From Bradyrhizobium sp. ORS 278 (lineage in GTDB: Bacteria > Pseudomonadota > Alphaproteobacteria > Rhizobiales > Xanthobacteraceae): 64,000 nt of DNA. The translations under genes and the position numbers were made by a program. Position 1 is the stretch's first letter. Every line of letters begins with the position of its first letter. The stretch is from NCBI RefSeq assembly GCF_000026145.1, contig NC_009445.1, positions 7,253,001-7,317,000 of the forward strand, read 5' to 3'. Shown here piece by piece: positions 16,433 to 24,018 of the stretch. A model generated the notes under the pieces. The model saw only the letters and a program-made list of their open reading frames with translations. It did no database searches and was not told where the DNA came from.

Positions 16433-17113
16433 CTACTTGGCGGCCGCCGTCTTGCTCTGCATGTTGACGACCTGGACGCGGCGGTTGACCTCGGCCAGCG
16501 GCTGGGACGGATCCTTCAGCTTGCTCTTGCCGTAGCCGACCGTCACCAGATCGCTGCCGGCGATGCCGAACTTCTCGACCAGATAGCGCTTGATCGAATC
16601 GGCACGACGTTCCGAGAGATCCTGATTGTAGGCGTCGGCGCCGGCCGCGTCGGTATGGCCGGCGAGCACGAAGGTCGATCCCTTGAGGTCCGGGCTGGTC
16701 AGCGCGCGGCCGAGCGCCTGCACGGACGCCATCGATTTCTGGCTGATGTTGGCCGAGTTGTAGTCGAAGGTGATCTCGAGATCGATGTTCGGCTTGGTCT
16801 TGGCGACCGCGGCGATCTCCTCGCGTTCCGCAGACGACAGCGAGCGCGTCGCGCGGCCACGGATGCTCTGCAGGAACTTGTCCTGCTCCGGGTTGGCCGC
16901 AGCAGGCGCGGCCTCCGCCTGCGGGGCCATCGACAGGCCGCGGGTCAGCGGCTTCTTCGGTCCGGCCAGCGCACGGACGATCTGATCTTCCGTGACGTCC
17001 TCCGCAGCAACAGCCTGCGTGGCGATCAGCGCGGCAGAAGCGCTCAGCATCGTGGCGACCAGCAGGCCGGTCAAACCGGCGGCTTTGCTCGAATTCGTCT
17101 TCGGTGCGGTCAT
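16433..17113 (-). CDS. OmpA-family peptidoglycan-associated protein
   Basis: The ATG at 17113 follows GAGGAGGG at ideal spacing, so the longer open frame to 17377 is not used. The 226-residue product has a signal peptide (LLVATMLSASAALIATQAVAA), an Ala/Pro-rich linker and a C-terminal OmpA domain. Typical blocks are ITFDYNSANIS, VLAGHTDAAGADAYN, LSERRADSIKRYL and PLAEVNRRVQV. Such domains hold the outer membrane to peptidoglycan through diaminopimelate. It lies 142 bases downstream of the caspase-fold/TPR gene in the same direction and may share its transcript. Confidence 0.92.
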   Translation of the reverse strand: MTAPKTNSSKAAGLTGLLVATMLSASAALIATQAVAAEDVTEDQIVRALAGPKKPLTRGLSMAPQAEAAPAAANPEQDKFLQSIRGRATRSLSSAEREEIAAVAKTKPNIDLEITFDYNSANISQKSMASVQALGRALTSPDLKGSTFVLAGHTDAAGADAYNQDLSERRADSIKRYLVEKFGIAGSDLVTVGYGKSKLKDPSQPLAEVNRRVQVVNMQSKTAAAK

Positions 17114-17255
17114 TGCCAATCCCTCCTCACGCGCAACTGGCGCGAACTGATGTCCCACCTCGCCGCGAACGCCCGCTCGCGACTTCAGCTGTTCGCGGTT
17201 ATGTCGATCCGGCGCGCCTGACGGTTCGAGCCGGCACGCGCGCGGACGCAAAAAT

Positions 17256-18845
17256 TCAGCGCACGCCGTAGTTTTCGAACTCACGGACGATGTTTGGATC
17301 CATCGCCTTGGCATTGGCGATGTCGAGCGCGCCCTCCTGCGCGGCGCCGTTGCGCTGCTTGGCGAGGCCGCGTCCATAAAGGGATGACGTCAGCCGCGGA
17401 TTGATCTTCAGGGCCGCGTCGAAATCGGCGATGGCGTTCTTGTTCGCGCCGCTCTTGAGGTTGACCAGGCCACGGCTGTCGAGCGCGTCGACGAAATTCG
17501 GCCGCAGCCGCAGCGCCTCGTTGCAGTCGCGCAGCGCCGCCTGCAGCTCGCCAACCACGGTGCGGGCCCAGCAGCGGTTGTTCAGCGCCTCGACGTCCTT
17601 CGGGTTGACCCGGATGCTCTCGTCGAAATCTCGGATCGCCTGCGGATAGGCGCCCTTGCTGGCATAGACCTGGCCACGCCGGTACAGCGCGGCCGCGTCA
17701 TCCGGATTGGCCGCGATCTTGGCGGTCAGGCTCTTGATGGTCGGATCCTCGGCCAGCGGATCAGCCGGCACATTGGCGGTCGGGGTATTGGTCGGCGCGG
17801 GCGAGGGTACCGGCGGGACGGGCGGCAGCGGCGGCACCAGCTCCGCCTTGGGAGGCGACGGCGGGGACGGCGGCGGCGCAGGTGGCGGCGGCGAAGGTGG
17901 AGGCGGCGGAGGCAGCGGCGGCGCTGGCGGCTGGAGTGTCGGCGACGGAGACGGCGTCAGGGTTGGCGTGGGTGTCGGCTGCGGCGTGTTGTCGGCCGTC
18001 ACGGTGGGGCGCCCGCCCCCTGTGCCCGGTACGAACGAAAAATCCTCCGCCAGCGACGAAGAGATCCACGGCACCTGCTCGCTGCGCGAGGCGCGGGTCA
18101 CGCCGACCCGGGTCCGGTTCAGCGTCTCCTCGGCCGTGAGGTCGGGGACGCGAATCTCCTTCAGAAGCTCCTGCACGAACAGGCTGCGGTCGCGGCCGGT
18201 ATCGGACACGACCGAGGACAACGCGGCGGAATACATGACCAGGGTACCGCTCGGTGCGATCACCGGCGCGAGTCCCGAGGAGGCGGTCCGGAAACGGCGC
18301 TCATAGGGATTGCGGCGGGAGGCATCGAGCAGCGCGATCTTCACACCGGCGCCGCGGCTGTTGATCTCCTGCAGCACCTGCTCGAGGCTGATGCCGTCGC
18401 GGCGCACGTCGGCCTCCTGCCAGATCTGCGCGTCGACGGGAATCATGTAGCTGGTGCGGCTCGACTGGATGCCGTAGCCGGAGAAGAACAGCAGCGCCAC
18501 CGAGCCCGGCTTGATCTTGCCATAGAGCCGCTCGAGCGCGCGGCGCATCGTATCGCCCGAGGCGTTCTCCAGCGTCTCGACGGTGAATCCGTCACGCTTC
18601 AATTCGTCGGTGAGATCGCGCGCGTCGTTGATCGGTTCCTTCAACGGCGCATCGGCATCGGGATATTTGGCATTGCCGACGACGAGAGCGAAGCGGTCGC
18701 CGGCCGCGTGCGCGGGCCGGGAGACTCCGACCGACGTGGCGACAGAGACCGTCAAGGCGAGCAGAAACAGCAGGCGGAAAGTCATCACGATGGCGGTCCA
18801 GCGGTCCAGCAAACAGGCGCCGTCCAGCTTGCGCCGCGGCGACAT
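17256..18845 (-). CDS. Caspase-fold (peptidase C14) protein with Pro-rich linker and TPR; catalytic dyad replaced
   Basis: From the 18845 start the protein has 529 residues; an ATG at 18785 begins directly at the signal peptide and is equally likely. Order: signal peptide, caspase p20-like domain (about 50-270), a Pro/Thr-rich stretch of about 90 residues, and three to four TPR units. The catalytic His position reads SGYG (Tyr124) and the catalytic Cys position reads LLDASRRNP (Ser176), so both catalytic residues are replaced. It is probably a periplasmic scaffold or binding protein. A close paralogue with the same Tyr/Ser exchange is encoded at 22730. Tyr/Ser variants are, as I recall, known among alphaproteobacterial caspase homologues. 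Confidence 0.88.
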   Translation of the reverse strand: MSPRRKLDGACLLDRWTAIVMTFRLLFLLALTVSVATSVGVSRPAHAAGDRFALVVGNAKYPDADAPLKEPINDARDLTDELKRDGFTVETLENASGDTMRRALERLYGKIKPGSVALLFFSGYGIQSSRTSYMIPVDAQIWQEADVRRDGISLEQVLQEINSRGAGVKIALLDASRRNPYERRFRTASSGLAPVIAPSGTLVMYSAALSSVVSDTGRDRSLFVQELLKEIRVPDLTAEETLNRTRVGVTRASRSEQVPWISSSLAEDFSFVPGTGGGRPTVTADNTPQPTPTPTLTPSPSPTLQPPAPPLPPPPPPSPPPPAPPPSPPSPPKAELVPPLPPVPPVPSPAPTNTPTANVPADPLAEDPTIKSLTAKIAANPDDAAALYRRGQVYASKGAYPQAIRDFDESIRVNPKDVEALNNRCWARTVVGELQAALRDCNEALRLRPNFVDALDSRGLVNLKSGANKNAIADFDAALKINPRLTSSLYGRGLAKQRNGAAQEGALDIANAKAMDPNIVREFENYGVR

Positions 18846-19134
18846 TATCCCACGCGTCAGGCATTATCAAATCGCCGTGACGACACGTCAACCGCTTGCC
18901 GCAGTTGAAGAATCGTCGCGAGCGGCCATCGCCGGCGAAAGCATCTCGCGATCCCCGCTTCGACGACATGACCGACCATGCAGCGATACCGGCGTCTCGT
19001 AATGTGAGGAGCCTCACGCTGTGTCGCCGCCGGTGTCGCTCCGGTTCGATCGCAGCGTGGTTGACCTTGCTCCGCGCCGGTGGCTCGATGCCGCCGGGGC
19101 CGATCAACGGCACCTCAGCGAACGGGACGACATC

Positions 19135-19944
19135 ATGGGGAACGCCGCCGAGATCTACGCGCTGCGCTATGCGACGATGGGGTCGCGCAGCCTGCACATG
19201 AACTTCCTGCAGCCCGATCCGCACGACACGACGGCGCAGGACCTCGATTACTTCGTCTGGCTGATTCGCATCGACGGCCGCGACATCCTGGTCGATACCG
19301 GCTTCAATGCCACGGAGGCGCAGGCCCGCAACCGCAAGCTGACCCGAAATCCAGTCGATGCGCTCGAGGCGTTCGGCGTGCGCGCCGCCGACATCCGCGA
19401 CATCATCGTCACGCATCTGCACTACGACCATGCCGGCAATCTCGACCGCTTCCCGAACGCGCGCTTCCACCTGCAGGAGCGCGAGATGGCCTATGCGACG
19501 GGCCGCTGCATGTGCAACGGCCTGTTGCGCCACCCGTTCTCGGTCGAACACGTCACCACCATGGTGCGGCACGTCTATGGCGAGCGCGTCGCGTTTCACG
19601 CCGGCGACGGCGAGATCGCGCCGGGAATCACCGTGCACCGGGTCGGCGGCCATTCCGACGGGCTGCAGGTGGTGCGGGTCGAGACCGCGCGCGGGCCGGT
19701 CGTGCTGGCCTCCGACGCCGCGCACTACTACGCCAACCTGCAGCGCCGCAGCCCGTTTCCGATCGTCTACAATGTCGGCGACATGGCCCAGGGCTGGGAG
19801 ACCATCGAGCGCCTCGCAGGCCATCCGGACCGGTTCATCCCCGGCCACGATCCGCTGGTGACCGAGCTGTACCCGCGGGTGAATGACGCGGCCGATGCGT
19901 ATGCGCTGCACGTGGTGCCCAAGCGGTCGTTTGCGACGTCGTAA
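19135..19944 (+). CDS. Metallo-beta-lactamase-fold hydrolase (AttM/AiiA lactonase-like)
   Basis: From the ATG at 19135 the protein has 269 residues. It keeps a complete metal site: THLHYDH (H94, H96, D98, H99), GGHSDG, LASDAAHYY and PGHDPLV. This set and the overall length match the N-acyl homoserine lactonase/gamma-butyrolactonase branch (AttM, AiiA). Substrate assignment within this branch is unreliable. The open frame extends upstream to a GTG at 19021, but that extension is not conserved-looking. It stands alone, divergent from the caspase-fold gene. In contrast with the MBL protein at 23-979, all ligands are intact, so it should be an active zinc enzyme. Confidence 0.88.
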   Translation: MGNAAEIYALRYATMGSRSLHMNFLQPDPHDTTAQDLDYFVWLIRIDGRDILVDTGFNATEAQARNRKLTRNPVDALEAFGVRAADIRDIIVTHLHYDHAGNLDRFPNARFHLQEREMAYATGRCMCNGLLRHPFSVEHVTTMVRHVYGERVAFHAGDGEIAPGITVHRVGGHSDGLQVVRVETARGPVVLASDAAHYYANLQRRSPFPIVYNVGDMAQGWETIERLAGHPDRFIPGHDPLVTELYPRVNDAADAYALHVVPKRSFATS

Positions 19945-20000
19945 TTTTTGCCAGGCCGACGCCTCGATGAAGGCGCGGCCGCCCGTCACATCAACGATCC

Positions 20001-20157
20001 CGTAGGGTGGGCAAGGGCGCGTTGCGCAGTTCACTCTGCGCCCAAGGTCGTCGGCGCGCCGTGCCCACCATCGGCACCACCGCTGCGAATGGTGGGCACG
20101 GCGCGCGATAGATCATCCGCTCAACTAACAGGTCGGGCGCGCCTTTGCCCACCCTAC
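20001..20157. repeat. GTGGGCA dispersed repeat, compound copy
   Basis: Begins CGTAGGGTGGGCAAG and ends TTTGCCCACCCTAC. It contains a perfect 16-base inverted repeat (20056-20071 with 20089-20104, arms GCGCCGTGCCCACCAT). The right part matches 3666-3731. No gene is seen between 19945 and 20401. Confidence 0.65.
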
Positions 20158-20186
20158 ACCCTACACCCTACACCCTACACACTACA
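20152..20186. repeat. 7-base tandem repeat (CCCTACA)
   Basis: Four perfect CCCTACA units followed by one unit with a single change (CACTACA). The repeat grows directly from the end of the GTGGGCA element, whose last bases are CCCTAC, so replication slippage at the element boundary is the simple explanation. Confidence 0.8.
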
Positions 20187-20223
20187 CACCGACGTCGTAT
20201 CAGCCAGAGCACTGCCAGATGCA

Positions 20224-20384
20224 GCGCCCTCTCCCCTTGTGGGAGAGGGCATGTTCGGCCCATCCGCGCATGCGGTTGGGTGAGGGGTCTCTTTCCGCTA
20301 GCAAAATTCGTGGAGAGAGACCCCTCACCCGAGCGAGCTTGTCGATCCAGTGCGCATGCCCTCTCCCGCAAGGGGAGAGGGCGC
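20224..20384. repeat. Long palindromic repeat (CCCTCTCCCC type)
   Basis: The left arm GCGCCCTCTCCCCTTG (from 20224) pairs with CAAGGGGAGAGGGCGC (to 20384). Inside lie GTGAGGGGTCTC and GAGACCCCTCAC, which pair again. This gives a large cruciform-like element of a type widespread in rhizobial intergenic DNA. It lies 18 bases after the end of the L,D-transpeptidase gene and may also act as its terminator. Confidence 0.7.
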
Positions 20385-20401
20385 AGTCATGGGCACCGCG
20401 C

Positions 20402-21382
20402 TCACCGCAGCTCCACCACCGCCTTCTTCGACAAATGCTGGCCAAGGAACGTCACGTCCCAATTCGTCAGGCGCACGCAGCCGTGGGATTCCGTCTTGCC
20501 GACCTTGGCGGGCTCGGCGGTGCCGTGGATGCCGTAGCCGTTGCCGATGGAGAGGCCGATCCAATACGAACCGACGGGATTGTTCGGGCCGGGCTTGATG
20601 TCGAACGGCTTGCGGGCCTTCACGCCCTTGAACTTGTAGTCGGGATTGTAGCGGTAATTCGGGTTGGCATCGATCGAGTCCACCTTGAAGCTGCCGACCG
20701 GTGTCGGCTTGTCGTCGCTGCCGACGGTGGCCGGAAGCATCGCGACGCGGTTGCCGTCCTTATCGAAGGCCTGCACGGACTCGGCCTGTTTGTCGATGTC
20801 GAGACGGGTGATCTCCGGCACCGTCTCGTTCGGCTTCATGACGTTGGCGACGGCGATCTCCTCGCCGGCGCGATCGAACTTGCTCTTTGGATTCAAGGCC
20901 GCGAGCAGCGATTCGCTCATGTGGAACTTTTCCGCCAGCGCCTCGCGCGGCGAGGTATAGCCGAGTCGCGGCAGGTCCTTCATGTCCTCCATGTGCCGCG
21001 GCAGCGTCTTGAGGAACGGACCCTTCACGTCGTCGCGGGTGATCTTGTAGGTGACGATCGCAGGCGCCTGGTCCTGGCGCAGCGCGTCCCAGAGTTGCTG
21101 GGTCAGCTTCGAACCGCTGTCGAGCCCCCGCGCGCTGGCGAAGGCCGCCAGCGCCTTGCGGGCGTTGTCGCCGAAATGGCCGTCGATCTCGCCGGGCGAG
21201 ACATGGGCGCGGTCGAGCAGCACCTGGGCGCGGATCGCCACGGGATCCATCTTGTCCTCGGCCGGCGGCCGGTTGCGCAGCTCGGCGCCGTTGACCGCAT
21301 CCGCCGTCAACTCCGCGGCGCGCGCCGGAACTGCGAGCGCGGCAAGGAGCAGGAGCGGTATCCAGAGGCGACGCATGATCAT
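20402..21382 (-). CDS. Secreted L,D-transpeptidase (YkuD/ErfK type)
   Basis: The 326-residue protein starts with a signal peptide (RRLWIPLLLLAALAVPARA). A peptidoglycan-binding-like helical domain with QVLLDRAHVSPGEIDGHFGDN follows, then a YkuD domain ending in HGTAEPAKVGKTESHGCVRL. The last block is the catalytic HXX-SHGCVR motif. Such enzymes make 3-3 crosslinks in murein or attach lipoproteins or outer-membrane proteins to it, acting in the periplasm. ATG 21382 or 21376 can start it. Neighbours are envelope genes (OmpA-like, RND parts). The catalytic residues are intact, so activity is expected. Confidence 0.93.
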   Translation of the reverse strand: MIMRRLWIPLLLLAALAVPARAAELTADAVNGAELRNRPPAEDKMDPVAIRAQVLLDRAHVSPGEIDGHFGDNARKALAAFASARGLDSGSKLTQQLWDALRQDQAPAIVTYKITRDDVKGPFLKTLPRHMEDMKDLPRLGYTSPREALAEKFHMSESLLAALNPKSKFDRAGEEIAVANVMKPNETVPEITRLDIDKQAESVQAFDKDGNRVAMLPATVGSDDKPTPVGSFKVDSIDANPNYRYNPDYKFKGVKARKPFDIKPGPNNPVGSYWIGLSIGNGYGIHGTAEPAKVGKTESHGCVRLTNWDVTFLGQHLSKKAVVELR

Positions 21383-21574
21383 GATCTCAAACGACTAAGG
21401 ACGGCATCAACGTGGCGACCGCGGATAAGTTCGGACGACGGATGCCGGGCGATGAACGTCGCGGGCAGGTGTGACGACTATTCACGAAGACGGGTCTGCT
21501 GGCCCGGCGGTCGCGCGTCTGCTATCCCGGCGATGACCGCGTCACGAATTGCGTTCGCGAAGGATCGGTGTCGC

Positions 21575-22468
21575 ATGGGACAGTCCGGAATTGCCGTCTT
21601 GCTTGGCGCGTTGTCACGTCCGCTGGCGCTGGCCGCCGCAAGCCTGATGGCGCTGACCCAGGCAGCCCCCGCCGCCGACACTGCCGAGGCGCCGAAGGGC
21701 GCCGCGGTCAGCGTGCTCAAGGCAACCAAGGCCTGTTTCGACAACACCGTCGAAGTGTCGGGCATGGTGCTCGCCCGCGATGAGACCGCGATCCGGCCGG
21801 ACCGGCCCGGACTGAAGGTCGCCGAGGTGATGGTCGATGCCGGCGACACCGTCACGGCCGGGCAGAACCTGGCGCGGCTGACGCCGCCCGAGGGCGGCAC
21901 GATCATGGTGCAGGCGCCGGTCGCCGGCACCATTCTGGCGTCCACCGCCACCATCGGCGCGCTGGCCTCGGGACGCGGTGAGGCGCTGTTCTCGATCATC
22001 GCCCGCAACGAATATGATCTCGTCGGGCTGGTGCCGTCAGCCCAGATCGGCAAGCTCGCGGTCAATCAGCCGGCGCGGATCCGCATCGTCGGTGCCGGCG
22101 AGGTCGACGGCAAGATCCGCCGCGTCGCGCCGACGGTCGAGCCGAACAGCCAGCTCGGCCAGGCCTTCATCGCCATCACCGGCACGACCCGGCTGCTGGT
22201 GAATTCGTTCGGCCGCGCGGTGATCAAGATCGGGCAGAGCTGCGGGGTCGCGGTGCCGCTGACGGCCATTCTCTATGATGCCGACGGCACCGTCGTGCAG
22301 GTGGTGCGCGCCCAGCGGATCGAGACCAAGCGCGTCGAGATCGGCCTGATGGCCGGCGGCCAGGTCGAGATCAAGGACGGGCTCGCCGAGGGCGAGATCA
22401 TCGTCACCCGCGCCGGCGCCCTGCTGCGCGAAGGCGACCCGGTTCGCCCGGTGATGGCGAGCAATTGA
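21575..22468 (+). CDS. Orphan HlyD/MFP-type periplasmic adaptor
   Basis: From the ATG at 21575 (GAAGGA ten bases upstream) the protein has 297 residues, with a signal peptide ending near QAAPAAD. Blocks such as KATKACFDNTVEVSGMV, VMVDAGDTVTAGQNLARL, GQSCGVAVPLTAILYD and LAEGEIIVTRAG line up with the adaptor at 15350-16357 (KACFSDLVRVTGFV, RRSCGVAIPNTAI, LTEGEIVVADAG). The two are paralogues. No pump gene is adjacent, and it has a cleavable signal peptide rather than an anchor. It may serve the RND pump 6 kb away or act in another envelope complex. A much longer open frame begins at 20219 but runs through repeat DNA and is not coding. Confidence 0.87.
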   Translation: MGQSGIAVLLGALSRPLALAAASLMALTQAAPAADTAEAPKGAAVSVLKATKACFDNTVEVSGMVLARDETAIRPDRPGLKVAEVMVDAGDTVTAGQNLARLTPPEGGTIMVQAPVAGTILASTATIGALASGRGEALFSIIARNEYDLVGLVPSAQIGKLAVNQPARIRIVGAGEVDGKIRRVAPTVEPNSQLGQAFIAITGTTRLLVNSFGRAVIKIGQSCGVAVPLTAILYDADGTVVQVVRAQRIETKRVEIGLMAGGQVEIKDGLAEGEIIVTRAGALLREGDPVRPVMASN

Positions 22469-22729
22469 GGGGCGGCACGGCCGGCGGCAGACGCCGTCCA
22501 CCCCGCCCCGGAGGCCCGAGCCATCGCATTTGACGATCGCAGTTTTGCACGCGATCTTGCCTCGTCGTCATGGCAGGGCCTGTCCCGGAATGACGGAGTA
22601 ACTCATTGGCAGATTAGTCGCCGGACAGCTCAGCATCTCAAATGAGATCGTACTGGAGGGGCGAGGGCGACCGCCTAACCCGGCATCGTTTTGAACAAAT
22701 GCCGCGTTGAAGCGGAGAAACCTTCCGCC

Positions 22730-23590
22730 TCAGCTGCCCGCGTTCGCCATGTCCGCGCTCAGGCGGATGTCCTCGACCAGCGAGGACGACACCATCGGCA
22801 CCTGCTCGCCGTCGGTGCTGCGCGCGATCGCGTTGCGGGTCTTGGTGAAGACGGCTTCGGCGCTCGGGCTGCGACCGAGCTGGTTGAGCAATTCGGAGAC
22901 AAGCATGCTGTTGCTGCGATCCTGCGGGTCGTCGAGCACCCTGCCTGCGGTCGCCGATGACAGGATCAGCGCGTTGGCCGGCGCATTGATCGGCGCGAGC
23001 CCGTGCGAATAGGAACGGAAGCGGCGCTCATACGGATTGCGCCGCGAGGCGTCGAGCACGACGAGCTTGGCGCGCGCACCCTGCGCGCGGATGGTCTCGA
23101 CGAACTGCTCGACGCTGGTGCCCTCGCGCCGGACGTCGGATTCGCGCCAGATCTTGGCGTCGACCGGGATCATGTAGCTCTCCCGGCCGGCCTGGATGGC
23201 GTAGCCACCGAAGAACAGCATGACCACGGAGTCCGGCTTGATCCGGGACTTCAACCGGTCGAGGGCCCGGCCCATGTCCTCCTTGGTCGCGTCCTCGACG
23301 ACGTCGACATCGAAGCCGCCGCGCCGCAGCGCCGCGGTCAGCGCGCGGGCGTCGTTGATCGGCTGAGCCAGCGGCGCGTTGGCGTCGGGATAGTGCGCGT
23401 TGCCGATGACGAGGGCGAGGCGCGCGCCATTGGTGGCGGCCGCGCTCTGCTCGGTCGCGGCGGCCTTGCCGGACTCGGACGGCCGCTTGTTCAAGGCAGC
23501 GTTCGCGCCGAGCGCGAGCGACACCGTGCACAGAAGCGCGGCGGCGATCACGGCCGAACGGCGGGAGAGAGAAGGCTGCCCTGCGGTCAT
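22730..23590 (-). CDS. Caspase-fold protein lacking the catalytic dyad
   Basis: From the ATG at 23590 (AGGATCG upstream) the protein has 286 residues: an N-terminal membrane helix or signal peptide (AVIAAALLCTVSLALGANA) and one caspase p20-like domain. The catalytic His position is Tyr (FFGGYAIQ, residue 130) and the catalytic Cys is Ser (VLDASRRNP, residue 182). Phrases such as RRNPYERRFR, SYMIPVDA and INDAR are shared with the longer caspase-fold/TPR protein 4 kb away, so they are paralogues. This one lacks the Pro-rich linker and TPR part. It is probably a periplasmic non-enzymatic protein. A perfect 11-base-arm hairpin lies 30 bases upstream. Confidence 0.87.
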   Translation of the reverse strand: MTAGQPSLSRRSAVIAAALLCTVSLALGANAALNKRPSESGKAAATEQSAAATNGARLALVIGNAHYPDANAPLAQPINDARALTAALRRGGFDVDVVEDATKEDMGRALDRLKSRIKPDSVVMLFFGGYAIQAGRESYMIPVDAKIWRESDVRREGTSVEQFVETIRAQGARAKLVVLDASRRNPYERRFRSYSHGLAPINAPANALILSSATAGRVLDDPQDRSNSMLVSELLNQLGRSPSAEAVFTKTRNAIARSTDGEQVPMVSSSLVEDIRLSADMANAGS

Positions 23591-23620
23591 CACGTCGATC
23601 CTGGTCCGAGCCGATCCTCT

Positions 23621-23646
23621 CGACCAAAGGGCGCACCCTTTGGTCG
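23621..23646. repeat. Perfect inverted repeat upstream of the second caspase-fold gene
   Basis: Arms CGACCAAAGGG (23621-23631) and CCCTTTGGTCG (23636-23646) enclose four bases. It sits 30 bases before the gene start on the minus strand, so it is either an operator near the promoter or a stem-loop in the leader. There is no poly-T on either side. Confidence 0.6.
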
Positions 23647-23776
23647 CGATGACGCCTCTGAGGTGTGAGGGGTTGCGAGACGATGTGTCGTCACTTTGCG
23701 CGCAAATTGCGGCACCGCAACGAAGAAAGGCTTAACCCGAACCCGGAAGCGAGGCAACATCGCAACACCGTTGACT

Positions 23777-23792
23777 TTTCAAGCACTTGAAA
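23777..23792. promoter_or_regulatory. Palindrome next to a TTGAC box in the 23.6-24.0 kb intergenic region
   Basis: The 16-base perfect palindrome TTTCAAGCACTTGAAA directly follows TTGACT (23771-23776), which resembles a -35 box for the plus-strand gene at 24019. Apart from this and the hairpin at 23621 I see nothing in the 428 bases between the two genes. The regulator is unknown. Confidence 0.35.
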
Positions 23793-24018
23793 GGAAACGC
23801 AAATTTAACCATGGCCCGGATCTCCAAACGGCCGCGACGAGACCGCCCGGCCGCCATATTGCAGCCCCATCCCCAGCCGCCGCAGTGATCCCGGTCACGT
23901 TGTCTTTGGCCGCCGCGCATGCCAGTTTGCTCCTCGGCATGCGCGTCACGAGCCATTTGCCGGGTTTTTCAAGCCGCGCACGCCGTCTGTCCCGCCTCGA
24001 CAACTGCGAGTCCTCACG

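Noticed and set aside
20152..20186. CCCTACA repeat as a telomere-like or CRISPR-like array
   Set aside because: Only five short units without spacers, continuous with the end of a dispersed repeat; slippage explains it.
20219..21574. N-terminal extension of the orphan adaptor frame
   Set aside because: It runs through a palindromic repeat and antisense to the L,D-transpeptidase; a signal peptide begins exactly at the ATG at 21575.
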